Shown in pieces: positions 17,944-28,000 of a stretch of DNA of 64,000 bases. Origin of the DNA: CAZTTG01 sp964615935 (GTDB lineage: Bacteria; Planctomycetota; UBA1135; GCA-002686595); contig CAZTTG010000015.1 in the NCBI GenBank assembly GCA_964615935.1, positions 15,602-79,601 on the forward strand. The letters run 5' to 3'. Each line of letters begins with the position of its first letter. Position 1 is the stretch's first letter. Both the position numbers and the translations under genes were made by a program. The notes below the pieces were generated by a model. It did not search any database. It was not told the DNA's origin and saw only the letters and a list, made by a program, of their open reading frames with translations.

Positions 17944-18972
17944 TCAGCGCCGGTGCAGGGCGTAGCCGACCGCGCCCCCAAAGAGCAGGAGGACGGCGGC
18001 CGCTCCGAGCCAGAGCTGCCAGGGTGGCCCGGTGGGCTCGGGGGTCTCGGGGGTGTCTTCGGCGACGCTGATCGGTCCGCCGTCGAGCATCGCCTCGGAC
18101 ATGCGACCGAGGTCCGCGGGCTCCTCCTGGAGCGTCACCAGGATCACCCCCACCGTGCTGCCCCGGAAGACGACCTCGCCGGCCGGCGGAGTCTGTCCGA
18201 TGATCGGTTGGTCGTCTCCGCTGGGATGGACGTTCGAGAACAGCCTGAGGCGGTTCTCCCAGCACCAGTTCCGGGCCCATCCGTACCCCCGCCCGACGAA
18301 GCGCGGGAGCGCGATCCCGTCCTCGGAGTCCGCGAGGGCGAAGCGCTGCAGCTCCGTGTCGAAGGCGTTGAAGGGACCGACGATGATGACGCCCACGGTC
18401 CCGCCCATCGTGATGATCTCCCCGGGAGGGCTCGTCCTGTGGTTCTCGACCAGGAACACGTCGGCCTCCCACGGCTTGCCCGAGCTCATCACCCGTACCC
18501 TCAGGCCAGCCCTCTCTGCCACTCGCCGCGCGGCCCCCAACGTCATGTCGGAGAGGTCGGGGATGGTGGTCTCCTGGGCCACTTGCAGGCTCACGAGCTT
18601 CGTCGCCCCGCTCGGCGAGCGGCCGGGCAGGGGGTGCTGCCACACGATCCGGTGGGCCGGTGAGGGCGTCCCCGCGGAGATGGATCCGTCCGGGAGCCGC
18701 CAGATCAGGTTCATGCCCCTCAGGGGGCCGGGCCTTTCGGCGTCCGTCCGCCAGGGGATGCTCCCGCGGTAGTCCCCGAGGTCGTTCCACCCCGCGAGCC
18801 GCACCGGCCCCGAGCCGGGAGGCCCGGGCTCGCCCTGCGCGGGCGCTTCCGGGGGGTCCTGTCCGGGGGCGAGCTGCCCGGCGCCAGCCGGGACGAGTGC
18901 GACGACGAACGCGAGCGCGATGGCGGCGCGCCGGCCTGCCCCGGCGGTCGCCCTCGAGTGCTGAGGGGCCAT
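17944..18972 (-). CDS. Membrane-anchored PASTA-domain protein
   Basis: 342 residues. An N-terminal signal or anchor (RRAAIALAFVVALVPAGAG), a Pro/Gly-rich linker, then a PASTA domain (TIPDLSDMTLGAARRVAERAGLRV ... SPPGEIITMGGTVGVIIVG) and a second more divergent one ending PPAGEVVFRGSTVGVILV. A C-terminal helix (WQLWLGAAAVLLLFGGAVGYALHRR) with positive residues after it anchors the protein in the membrane. PASTA domains normally occur as extracellular tails of Ser/Thr kinases or penicillin-binding proteins and sense cell-wall material; here the domain is on a separate polypeptide whose gene converges on a membrane kinase gene that lacks PASTA. A two-protein receptor is conceivable but not shown. 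Confidence 0.75.
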   Translation of the reverse strand: MAPQHSRATAGAGRRAAIALAFVVALVPAGAGQLAPGQDPPEAPAQGEPGPPGSGPVRLAGWNDLGDYRGSIPWRTDAERPGPLRGMNLIWRLPDGSISAGTPSPAHRIVWQHPLPGRSPSGATKLVSLQVAQETTIPDLSDMTLGAARRVAERAGLRVRVMSSGKPWEADVFLVENHRTSPPGEIITMGGTVGVIIVGPFNAFDTELQRFALADSEDGIALPRFVGRGYGWARNWCWENRLRLFSNVHPSGDDQPIIGQTPPAGEVVFRGSTVGVILVTLQEEPADLGRMSEAMLDGGPISVAEDTPETPEPTGPPWQLWLGAAAVLLLFGGAVGYALHRR

Positions 18973-19173
18973 GATTCTCCTCCTGGTCCTGCCGGGGCAG
19001 AGCCTACCACAGAGGGCTGCGGCCGAAATCCCCGCTCGCAGGGGGGGATTGGAAGCCTGCGTCGGCCTTCTCGCTGACGGGAGCCGCCACTATGCTCGCT
19101 CCGCTCCGCCCGGCAGGTCGCCCATCCGGCGCCCCCGCGCGGGGCTCGAAGGCGCGCAACCGGGAATCCATCG

Positions 19174-21771
19174 ATGCTCCTCACCCTCCTGGCCTCGGCC
19201 TCCCTCATCCCCCTCGGGCCGGCCCGCGCCGGCGCACCGCAGGACCCTCCGATCGTCCTCCTGCGCGACGCCGAGCCCGCCCCCTGGAGCGCCGAAGCCG
19301 AGGATCGCCAGGTGGTCGACTTCCGCTTTGCGCCCGGGAGCTGGGATACCGCCATCTGCCACCCCGACGACGCCCAGAAGACCCTGGTGTCCGAGGAGGG
19401 CGAGCTGCTGCTCGACTATGCCGGCCGGCCCGGCCAGTTCCGCATCCGCATCGAGGTCGATGCGGGCGAGCGGGAGGTGGCCTCCCAGAAGCTGGTGGAC
19501 CCGCGCGTCCCCATGGTGGAGACGAACTGGTGGGGACCGCGGTCCTCGGCCATCACCACCTTCGCCTTCGCCCTCCCGCCCGAGGCCGAGCTGCCGGTGT
19601 GGAACCGGCCGCCGGAGACCTTCTTCCGCGTCGCCGGCGGCCAGCGCCCCGAGCCGGGCTGGGGCCGGCCGGAGGAGCCCGCCCACCCGGCCTTCTCCGA
19701 CGTGGTCGTGGGCTGGGGCGAGGCCATCGCCTATCGCTTCCCCGCGCCCGAAGAGGCGGCGACCCTGGCGCTGGGCTTCATCGAGAGCCACCACCAGACG
19801 CCGGGCGCGCGCCTCCTGGAGGTCTTCGTCGAGGGCGAGCGCCGGCGCGCGCTGGATCCCCTGGCGGAGTTCGGCGCCCGGACGCCCGGGGTGGTCCCGC
19901 TCGAGGTCGCGGACGCGGACGGCGACGGCGAGGTCCTGCTCGAGGTGCGCTGCGCCCCCGGCTCGCCGGACCCCAACGCGACCCTGGCCGCGCTGTGGCT
20001 CTTCGAGGAGCCGCTCGAGGACCCGGCCGCCCTGGCGGAGGGTCGCTCCGCGCCGGGCGCCTCGGCCGCCCTCGACTGCGGCGCGGGGCGAGCCTACGAC
20101 GGCCCGCCGCGGGCGGACGCGCTCTGGGTCGGGGGTCTCGGCGAGGAGCCGCTGCGCATCGCGGTCGAGACGGATCACCGGCTCGACCCCGGGGACGATC
20201 GGCTCCACGCGCTGCTCGACGGCCGCTCCTTCCTGGCCTTCACCGAGCGCTTCGAGGACGTCGAGCGCGACGGCGATCGCTGGGTGTTCTCCTTCGACCC
20301 GGCGGTCCGGGAGGTCTGGGCGGTGGCCGCCTCGGGCTTCGAGATCGGCGAGGTGAATCCCCGGTGGCTGGCCATGCAGGCGCGGGCGGCGCAGGGCTTC
20401 TGGCAGGACCTCGACCTGCCCTACGAGGCGATCCAGGTCCCCGATCCCGACATCCAGGACCTGCTCGACAGCTCGATCCGCAACATCTGGCAGGCGCGCG
20501 AGATGAAGGACGGCCTGCCCGCCTTCCAGGTGGGCCCGACCTGCTACCGCGGGCTGTGGGTGGTGGACGGGGCCTTCCTGCTGGAGGCGGTGACCCTCCT
20601 CGGGCGCGGTGAGGAGGCTCGGGCGGGGATCGACCACCTGCTGTCCCACCAGAAGGAGGACGGCTCCTTCGAACTCCTCTCCGGCTACTGGAAGGAGAAC
20701 GGGATCGTCCTGTACGTCCTGTATCGCCACGCCCTCCTGACCGGGGACCTCGGGTGGCTGGAGGAGCGCTGGCCGGTGGTCGAGCGGGTGGTGGGGGCCA
20801 TCCAGGGCCTGCGCGAGCGCTCCCGCGAGGATCCCGAGGCGCCCGGCGCGGGGCTCCTCCCCCCCGGCTTCCCCGACGGAGGGGTGGGCGGCATCGTGCC
20901 GGAGTACACCAACGTCTACTGGTGCCTGGCGGGCCTGCGCGCCGCCTCCCGCGCGGCCTCGCTGCTCGGCCGGACCGAGCAGGCGCGCGCCTGGGAGGCC
21001 GAGCTGGCCGACCTCATGGCGGCCTTCCGCGAGGCCTCGACCGCCACGCGCATCGACCGCGGCGAGGGCGCCTTTGCCCTCCCGATCCTGATGGAGCCCA
21101 AGCCCGAGGTCGCCCCCGTGCGCGGGCAGTGGGCCTTCTGCCACGCCCTCTACCCCGGCCAGGTCTTCGAGCCCTCCGACCCCCTGGTGCGGGGCAACCT
21201 GGGCCTGCTCGACGAGCACGGGAGCGAGGGGCTGGTGCTGGGCACCGGCTGGCTGGCGGACGGGATCTGGAACTACTTCGCCTCCTTCTACGCCCACGCC
21301 CACCTGTGGGCCGGGAACGGGGAGAAGGCGGCCGACGTGCTGTACGCCTTCGCCAACCACGCCTCGCCCCTTTTGGCCTGGCGCGAGGAGCAGATGCCCC
21401 AGGGCCAGGGCGAGCGGATCGTCGGCGACATGCCCCACAACTGGGCCAGCGCCGAGCTCATCCGGCTGGTGCGCGACCTGATCGTCCTGGAGCGCGGCGA
21501 CGAGCTCCACCTGCTGGAGGGCCTACCGCGCGCCTGGCTCAAGCCTGGCGCGATCACCTGCCTGGAGGGGGTGGCCACCGACTTCGGGCCCCTCGACCTG
21601 GTCCTGCACGTCGACGAGCACAACCACGAGGCCAGCCTGCTCTTCGCCCCCCCCCGCGAGCGCCCGCCCGAGCGGATCGCGGTGCACCTCGGCGCCTGGG
21701 CCCGGGAGGCCACGGCCCCCCGCGAGCTCGAGGGCGGCTGGTACGAGGTGATGATCTCGCTGGATCACTGA
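19174..21771 (+). CDS. Secreted six-hairpin glycosidase-like protein
   Basis: 865 residues with a signal peptide (MLLTLLASASLIPLGPARAGA). The N-terminal ~250 residues look like a beta-sandwich carbohydrate-binding region of malectin type, with an acidic DADGDGEVLLEV stretch. From ~400 on the sequence alternates helices with aromatic-rich turns typical of (alpha/alpha)6 barrels: VGPTCYRGLWVVDGAFLLEA, SHQKEDGSFELLSGYWKENG, EYTNVYWCLAGL, GTGWLADGIWNYFASFYAHA and GDMPHNWASAELIRLVRDLIV. A C-terminal beta-sandwich ends the protein, as in GH78-like or glucoamylase-like enzymes. Likely hydrolyses an oligo- or polysaccharide outside the cytoplasm; the CAZy family cannot be named with certainty. It diverges from the PASTA gene over a 201-base gap. 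Confidence 0.7.
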   Translation: MLLTLLASASLIPLGPARAGAPQDPPIVLLRDAEPAPWSAEAEDRQVVDFRFAPGSWDTAICHPDDAQKTLVSEEGELLLDYAGRPGQFRIRIEVDAGEREVASQKLVDPRVPMVETNWWGPRSSAITTFAFALPPEAELPVWNRPPETFFRVAGGQRPEPGWGRPEEPAHPAFSDVVVGWGEAIAYRFPAPEEAATLALGFIESHHQTPGARLLEVFVEGERRRALDPLAEFGARTPGVVPLEVADADGDGEVLLEVRCAPGSPDPNATLAALWLFEEPLEDPAALAEGRSAPGASAALDCGAGRAYDGPPRADALWVGGLGEEPLRIAVETDHRLDPGDDRLHALLDGRSFLAFTERFEDVERDGDRWVFSFDPAVREVWAVAASGFEIGEVNPRWLAMQARAAQGFWQDLDLPYEAIQVPDPDIQDLLDSSIRNIWQAREMKDGLPAFQVGPTCYRGLWVVDGAFLLEAVTLLGRGEEARAGIDHLLSHQKEDGSFELLSGYWKENGIVLYVLYRHALLTGDLGWLEERWPVVERVVGAIQGLRERSREDPEAPGAGLLPPGFPDGGVGGIVPEYTNVYWCLAGLRAASRAASLLGRTEQARAWEAELADLMAAFREASTATRIDRGEGAFALPILMEPKPEVAPVRGQWAFCHALYPGQVFEPSDPLVRGNLGLLDEHGSEGLVLGTGWLADGIWNYFASFYAHAHLWAGNGEKAADVLYAFANHASPLLAWREEQMPQGQGERIVGDMPHNWASAELIRLVRDLIVLERGDELHLLEGLPRAWLKPGAITCLEGVATDFGPLDLVLHVDEHNHEASLLFAPPRERPPERIAVHLGAWAREATAPRELEGGWYEVMISLDH

Positions 21772-21956
21772 GGGCGCCGCCCGCCCCGTCCGGCTCGGCC
21801 CGGCGGCTTTTCGGCCGGGTGGAGATGCGCGCCCGCTCCGGCCCTCAGTAGAATCTCCCGGTTCCGGCCCGGGCTTCCGGCGCATCGTCGGACCCCCGGC
21901 GCGGGGCGGACCGTCCGTCCGGCGGGCCGAGGTGATTGCTCGACGAGGTACTGTCC

Positions 21957-23243
21957 ATGACAACGAAGCCCTTCAACTCCTTCGAGATGGCGCAAGCCCA
22001 GTTCGACGCCGTGACCGACCAGCTCGGCCTCGACGAGGCCGCGCAGGAGCTGCTGCGGAACCCGCTCAGGGAGTTCTGCTTCGCCATCCCCGTGCGGATG
22101 GATGACGGCAGCGTCCGGGTCTTCCGGGGCTTCCGGGTCCAGCACAACGACGCCAAGGGACCCTGCAAGGGGGGAATCCGCTTCCACCCCCTGGAGACCC
22201 TCGACACCGTGCGGGCACTCGCCATGTGGATGACCTGGAAGTGCGCGGTGGTCGACCTCCCGCTGGGGGGCGGAAAGGGCGGGGTGATCTGCGACCCCCA
22301 CAACCTGAGCGCCCGCGAGCAGGAACAGATCTGCCGCGGCTTCGTCCGCCAGATGGGCCGCAACATGGGGGCCTGGCTGGACGTGCCCGCTCCGGACGTC
22401 ATGACCTCGGCCCAGCACATGCTGTGGATGCTGGACGAGTTCGAGGCCATCCACGGCTCCCGACAGCCGGGCTTCATCACCGGCAAGCCGGTGGGCGTGG
22501 GCGGCTCGCAGGGGCGCACCGAGGCGACCGGCTACGGCGTGGTCTTCACCATCCGCGAGGCCCTGAAGGAGCTGGGGATCCGCGCCGCCGACACGCGGGC
22601 CAGCGTCCAGGGCTTCGGGAACGTCGCCCGCTACGCCATCGAGCTCTACCGCCAGATCGGGGGCAAGGTGATCTGCGTCTCCTGCTGGGACCAGAGAGAC
22701 GAGACCTCCTACGCCTACCGCAAGGCCGAGGGCGTCGACCTGGACGAGCTCCTGGGCATCACCGACCGCTTCGGGGGCATCGACAAGGAGAAGGCCATCG
22801 AGAAGGGCTACGAGGTCCTGCCCGGAGACGACTGGATCGCGCAGGACGTCGACATCCTGATCCCCGCCGCCCTGGAGAACCAGATCACCGGCGAGAACGT
22901 CGGCCGGATCTCGGAGCGCGTGAAGATCATCGCCGAGGGGGCCAACGGCCCGACCTCGCCCGAGGCGGACGAGGTCCTCGAGGAGCGCGGCGTCTTCTTG
23001 ATCCCCGATCTGCTGGCGAACGCCGGGGGCGTAACCTGCAGCTACTTCGAGCAGGTGCAGAGCAACGCCAACTACTACTGGGACAAGGACGAGGTGCTGG
23101 GCAAGCTGGACCAGAAGATGACCAGCGCCTTCATCGCCGTCAGCAATATGGCCCGGAAGCGCAAGCTCTACATGCGCGAAGCCGCCTACGTCATCGCCGT
23201 CGATCGCGTGGCCCGGGCCTGCCGCGATCGGGGGTGGTTGTAG
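21957..23243 (+). CDS. gdhA: Glu/Leu/Phe/Val-type glutamate dehydrogenase (plus-strand copy)
   Basis: 428 residues. ATG at 21957 (MTTKPFNS) has GAGG nine bases upstream; a frame start at 21936 is less likely. Oxidative deamination of glutamate or the reverse, with NAD(P)(H). The substrate and catalytic lysines are all present: GPCKGGIRFHP, MTWKCAV and LPLGGGKGGVICDP, with the catalytic Asp in DVPAPDVMTS. The dinucleotide fold has QGFGNVARYAIELY. It is the first gene of a three-gene operon with two PEP-synthase-like ATP-grasp proteins (gaps of 42 and -4 bases). The intergenic region upstream (21772-21956) holds a -24/-12-like GG..TTGC with spacing one base too long. This copy should be catalytically active, in contrast to the paralogue at 31692-33056. 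Confidence 0.93.
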   Translation: MTTKPFNSFEMAQAQFDAVTDQLGLDEAAQELLRNPLREFCFAIPVRMDDGSVRVFRGFRVQHNDAKGPCKGGIRFHPLETLDTVRALAMWMTWKCAVVDLPLGGGKGGVICDPHNLSAREQEQICRGFVRQMGRNMGAWLDVPAPDVMTSAQHMLWMLDEFEAIHGSRQPGFITGKPVGVGGSQGRTEATGYGVVFTIREALKELGIRAADTRASVQGFGNVARYAIELYRQIGGKVICVSCWDQRDETSYAYRKAEGVDLDELLGITDRFGGIDKEKAIEKGYEVLPGDDWIAQDVDILIPAALENQITGENVGRISERVKIIAEGANGPTSPEADEVLEERGVFLIPDLLANAGGVTCSYFEQVQSNANYYWDKDEVLGKLDQKMTSAFIAVSNMARKRKLYMREAAYVIAVDRVARACRDRGWL

Positions 23244-23285
23244 GGCCCGCGCCAGCGCGCCCCTTCCCGCGGAGGATGCCATCGC

Positions 23286-25052
23286 ATGAGCGAGAGCGAA
23301 GCCCAGGACCAGGCGGTTCCCGAGTACCACCGGGGCTTCTTCGAGTCGGGGAAGGCCCTCAGCCGCATCGGCACGGGCCGGGTGGGCGGCAAGGCCAAGG
23401 GGCTGCTGGTGGCCTCGCAGGTCCTGGAGTCCCGCTGCGCCTCGGATCCCGCGCCCCGCATTGAGGTCGGCATCCCCAGATCTGTCGTGCTGCCCACCGA
23501 CGTCTTCGACGCCTTCATGGAGCGGAACGGGCTCTGGGAGGTCGCCCTGTCCGATCTCCCCGACGAGCGCCTGGCCCACGAGCTCCAGCGGGCCGAGCTG
23601 CCCACCGAGATCCTGGGTGACCTGCGGGCGGTAGTGGAGGAGGTGCGCCGCCCCCTGGCGGTGCGCTCCTCCAGCCTGCTGGAGGACGCCATGTTCCGCC
23701 CCTTCGCGGGCGTCTACGGCACCAAGATGACGCCCAACGACCAGCCCGACCCGGGCTCGCGCTTCCGCAAGCTGGTCGAGGCGGTCAAGCTCGTGTACGC
23801 CTCTACCTTCTTCGCCGCCGCGAAGAACTACGTCCGCACCACCGAGTGCTCGATCCGCGACGAGAAGATGGCCATCATCCTCCAGGAGGTGGTCGGCCGG
23901 CGGTTCGATCAGCGCTACTACCCGCACCTCTCGGGCGTCTGCCGCTCGTTCAACTACTACCCCTTCGGCGGCTCGCGCCCGGAGGAGGGGGTGGTGGACC
24001 TGGCGCTGGGGCTGGGCAAGACCATCGTGGACGGCGGGGTGGCCTTCACCTACTCCCCGGCCCGGCCCAAGGCGCCGCCGCCCTTCGCCTCGGCGAGGGA
24101 CGTGCTGAAGCGCAGCCAGCGCCGCTTCTGGGCGGTCAACATGGGCCCGGCCCCGCCCTTCGACCCCATCGCCGAGGCCGAGTACCTGGTCGAGGGCGGG
24201 CTGGCCGAGGCGGAGTACGACGGCACCCTGCCGCACCTGGCCTCCACCTTCGCGGCCGAATCCGACTGCATGAGCCCGGGGATCGGGTGCCCGGGGCCCC
24301 GGGCGATCACCTTCGCGCCGCTGCTGGTCCACGAGGTCTTCCCCCTGAACCGGACGCTGCGCGGGCTCATGGAGGCCTTCGAGGAGGCCCTCGAGGCCGA
24401 GGTGGAGATCGAGTTCGCCATGAGCTTCCCGGCGCCCGGCGAGCGGGCCCCGGCGCGGCTGGGCTTCCTCCAGGTCCGCCCCATGGTGGTGTCGCGGGAG
24501 CAGGTGGAGATCGACGAGTCCGAGCTGGAGCGGCCCGACGTGCTGGTCGCCTCCGAGCTGGTCATGGGCAACGGGATCCTCGAGACCGTCCGCGACGTGG
24601 TCTACGTGAAGCCCGCCACCTTCGAGACGCGCCACACCCAGGCCATCGCCGGCCAGCTCGAGGGCGTGAACGCCGCGCTCTTCGAGCAGGGCCGGCCCTA
24701 CCTGCTGATCGGCTTCGGCCGCTGGGGGAGCTCCGATCCCTGGCTGGGCATCCCCGTGGACTGGGGCCAGATCTGCGGCGCCAAGGTGATCGTCGAGGCG
24801 ACCCTGCCCGAGCGGATGGTGGAGGCCAGCCAGGGCTCCCACTTCTTCCACAACCTGTCGAGCTTCGAGGTGAGCTACCTCTCGATCCCCCACCAGGGCG
24901 AGCCCGGCGTGGACTGGGCCTGGCTGGACGCCCAGCCGGCCGCCAGCGAGACAGAATTCGTCCGGCACGTGCGGCTCGAGCGGCCGCTGCTGGTCAAGGT
25001 GGACGGCCGGGCCGGAAGGGGCGCCATCTGGCGCGGAGGAGAGACGACATGA
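23286..25052 (+). CDS. PEP-synthase-type ATP-grasp protein A1
   Basis: 588 residues. GRVGGKAKGL (31-40) opens a PPDK_N (PEP/pyruvate-binding) domain; LAVRSSSLLEDAMFRPFAGVYGT (124-146) carries the nucleotide-binding Arg and the Glu-Asp pair of that fold; QVRPMVV ends the ATP-grasp part at about 400. The remaining ~180 residues contain IGFGRWGSSDPWLGIP and QGSHFFHNL, a domain shared with the B proteins of this locus. I see no mobile phosphohistidine domain and no PEP-binding TIM barrel, so this is not a complete PEP synthase or pyruvate phosphate dikinase. It may phosphorylate or adenylate a small carboxylate or protein partner. It is translationally coupled to the next gene (ATGA overlap). A paralogue of the same length lies at 36281-38047. 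Confidence 0.78.
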   Translation: MSESEAQDQAVPEYHRGFFESGKALSRIGTGRVGGKAKGLLVASQVLESRCASDPAPRIEVGIPRSVVLPTDVFDAFMERNGLWEVALSDLPDERLAHELQRAELPTEILGDLRAVVEEVRRPLAVRSSSLLEDAMFRPFAGVYGTKMTPNDQPDPGSRFRKLVEAVKLVYASTFFAAAKNYVRTTECSIRDEKMAIILQEVVGRRFDQRYYPHLSGVCRSFNYYPFGGSRPEEGVVDLALGLGKTIVDGGVAFTYSPARPKAPPPFASARDVLKRSQRRFWAVNMGPAPPFDPIAEAEYLVEGGLAEAEYDGTLPHLASTFAAESDCMSPGIGCPGPRAITFAPLLVHEVFPLNRTLRGLMEAFEEALEAEVEIEFAMSFPAPGERAPARLGFLQVRPMVVSREQVEIDESELERPDVLVASELVMGNGILETVRDVVYVKPATFETRHTQAIAGQLEGVNAALFEQGRPYLLIGFGRWGSSDPWLGIPVDWGQICGAKVIVEATLPERMVEASQGSHFFHNLSSFEVSYLSIPHQGEPGVDWAWLDAQPAASETEFVRHVRLERPLLVKVDGRAGRGAIWRGGETT

Positions 25053-28000
25053 GCGAACCGGACCAGCGAGCCCGTAAGCTCCTCGACGACCTGCAGGAGC
25101 GCGCCAAGGAGCTGAACTGCCTGTACCGCGTGGACGAGGTGCTCAGCCGGCAGGATGTGCCCACCCAGGAGGTCTACCGCGAGCTGATCCAGGCGATCCC
25201 GCCCGGTTGGCAGTACCCTGAGGTGTGTGGAGGCGTGGTCTCGATTCCCGGGGAGTTCGGCGCCTCGAGCTCCTACGTCGAGCACCCCTGGCGGCTATCC
25301 GCGGACGTCGTCGTGCAGGGGGAGAGGATCGGCGAGATCGTGGTCTACTACGCCGAGGAGCGACCCAAGTCCGACGAGGGCCCCTTCCTGCGCGAGGAGC
25401 GGCGCCTGATCACCGCCATCGCCGAGCGCGTGGGCTTCTACGTCATGCAGCGGAGGCTGCGCAAGGAGCACGCCTCCTGGGAGAACGCTGTGCAGCGGCT
25501 CTCCTCGCCCGGAAGCCCCCCCTGGATGGTCCTGCTGCAGTTCCTCCGCCGCACCGACCCGGCCCTCCTGCAGCGCATCGCCCGCAAGATGATCAACCAC
25601 CTGTGCTGGAACGGGATCGAGGAGGCGGAGTCGCTCCTGCAGGAGAGCCTGCAGGAGTTCGGGCCGGTGCAGGCTGAAGGGGTCGAGGCGAATCGGCCCC
25701 TGGTGCGGGGGGCCCGGCAGGACACCATGGGCCTCACCGATCGCGCCTTCGAGCTGGCCTCCCGCCACCTGAGCGAGGCCGAGCTGGTGTCTCGCATCCA
25801 GGCCTGGATCAACGAGGAGAAGTCGACCTTCCTCATCAAATCGCTGGAGAACCCCGGCACCGGCCTGGCCGACCTGGTCGAAGCCGTCCAGCGCTACCAG
25901 AGCGCGGCCATCGACGAGTCGGAGCTCACCGTGGCCGTCCGCACCAGCCTGAAGGTATCGCTACTGCGCCGCTTCTTCGTGGATCAGCTCGAGTTCATCA
26001 ACGTCGCCAAGCAGTTCGTCGAGATCGGGGACTTCTTCGACCTCGTCCAGCACCTGGTCTTCACCTCCCGCAGCCAGGGGAAGCTGGGGGGCAAGGCGGC
26101 GGGGCTCTTTCTGGCGACCCAGGCCCTGCGCAAGTCGCCCGAGTACGCGGAGGTCTTCAGCGATCTGAAGGTGCCCAAGACCTGGTACATCGTCTCGGAC
26201 GCGGTCCTGGAGTTCATCCAGTACAACAACCTGAACGAGGTCTACAACCGCAAGTACATGGAGATCGAGCGGGTCCGCCAGGACTATCCCTACATCATCC
26301 AGGTCTTCAAGAACTCGGACTTCCCCCCCGAGATCGTCAAGGGCCTGGCGGCGGCCCTGGACGACTTCGAGGACCGCCCGCTCATCGTCCGCAGCTCGAG
26401 CCTGCTCGAGGACCGGGTGGGATCGGCCTTCTCCGGCAAGTACAAGAGCCTGTTCCTGGCCAACCAGGGCACCAAGCGACAGCGGCTGGAGGCCCTGCAG
26501 GACGCCATCGCCGAGGTCTACGCCTCGGTCTTCGGGCCGGATCCCATCGAGTACCGGGCCGAGCGGGGCCTCCTGGACTTCCGCGAGGAGATGGGCATCC
26601 TCATCCAGGAGGTGGTCGGGGAGCGCATCGGGTCGTGCTTCCTGCCGGCCTTCGCGGGGGTGGCCTTCAGCAACAACGAGTTCCGCTGGTCGCCGCGCAT
26701 CAAGCGCGAGGACGGCCTGGTGCGCATGGTCCCCGGCCTGGGGACGCGGGCCGTGGACCGGATGGGCGACGATTACCCGGTGCTGGTGGCGCCGGGCCAG
26801 CCCGGGCTGCGGGTGAACTGGTCGGCGGACGAGATCATCCGCTACTCCCCGCGCAAGATGGACGTGATCAACCTGGAGCACAACGTCTTCGAGACCGTGG
26901 AGGTCGAGGATCTGCTGCGCGGCAACGGGGACGAGCTGCCGGCAGCCCGTCGGATGGTCTCCCTGGTGGATGGGGACCGAATCCGCAAGCCCATGGGTCT
27001 GGAGCCCGACTGGGAGTCCGACGACTTCGTGGTCACCTTCGAGGGCCTGTTCACCGACACCCCCTTCATCTCCCGCATGGGAGCCCTCCTGCGGGTGCTC
27101 CGGGAAAAGCTGGGCATGCCGGTGGACATCGAGTTCGCCTCCACGGGCGAGGACCTCTACCTGGTCCAGTGCCGCTCCCAGAGCCGCTCGGCGGAGCACG
27201 CGCCGGCCCCCATCCCCCGCGACCTGCCCAAGGACAAGGTGATCTTCCAGGCCAACCGCCACATCTCCAACGGGCGCATCTCCAACATCACCCACATCGT
27301 CTACGTGGTCCCCGAGAACTACGCCAAGCTGGGCGGCGTCCGGGAAATGAAGGCCGTCGCCCGGGCCGTGGGGAGGCTGAACGCCCTGCTTCCCCGGCGG
27401 CAGTTCGTGCTCATAGGGCCCGGCCGATGGGGAAGCCGCGGCGACATCCGCCTGGGCGTCAGCGTGACCTACTCGGACATCAACAACACCGCCCTGCTCA
27501 TGGAGGTGGCCCACCAGACGGGGGACTACCAGCCGGAGCTCTCCTTCGGCACCCACTTCTTCCAGGACCTGGTCGAGGCCGACATCCGCTACATCCCCAT
27601 CTACCCCGACCGGCCGGGCATGCACTGCAACGAGCGCTTCCTCCTGCGCGCCCGCAACATCCTCCCCGACATCCTGCCCGACTTCGCCCACTTGGCCGAC
27701 ACCCTGAGGGTCATCGACGTGCCCAAGCAGACCGAGGGGCGCGTCCTGCAGGTCCTCCTGAACGCGGACCTGGACGAGGCGGTGGGGATCCTGGACCAGC
27801 CCAGCACCGAGAGCGACTCTCCTGGCCGGGTCGACGACACCCACGAGGAGCAGTCCGGCTACCACTGGCGCTGGCGCCTGACCATGGCCCGGCGGATCGC
27901 CGCCGGCCTGGACGCGGCCCGCTTCGGCGTGAAGGCCTTCTACGTCTTCGGGAGCACCAAGAACGCCACCGCAGCCGCCAACAGCGACCTGGACGTCCTC

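Noticed and set aside
16388..18790. 800-residue minus-strand open frame over the kinase gene
   Set aside because: Antisense shadow of the kinase-FGE gene; no recognisable domain, and the true PASTA gene in the region uses a different frame.
21936..21956. Sigma54 promoter before the plus-strand gdhA
   Set aside because: The GG and TTGC elements (GGGCCGAGGTGATTGC) have eleven, not ten, bases between GG and GC; spacing is critical for sigma54.
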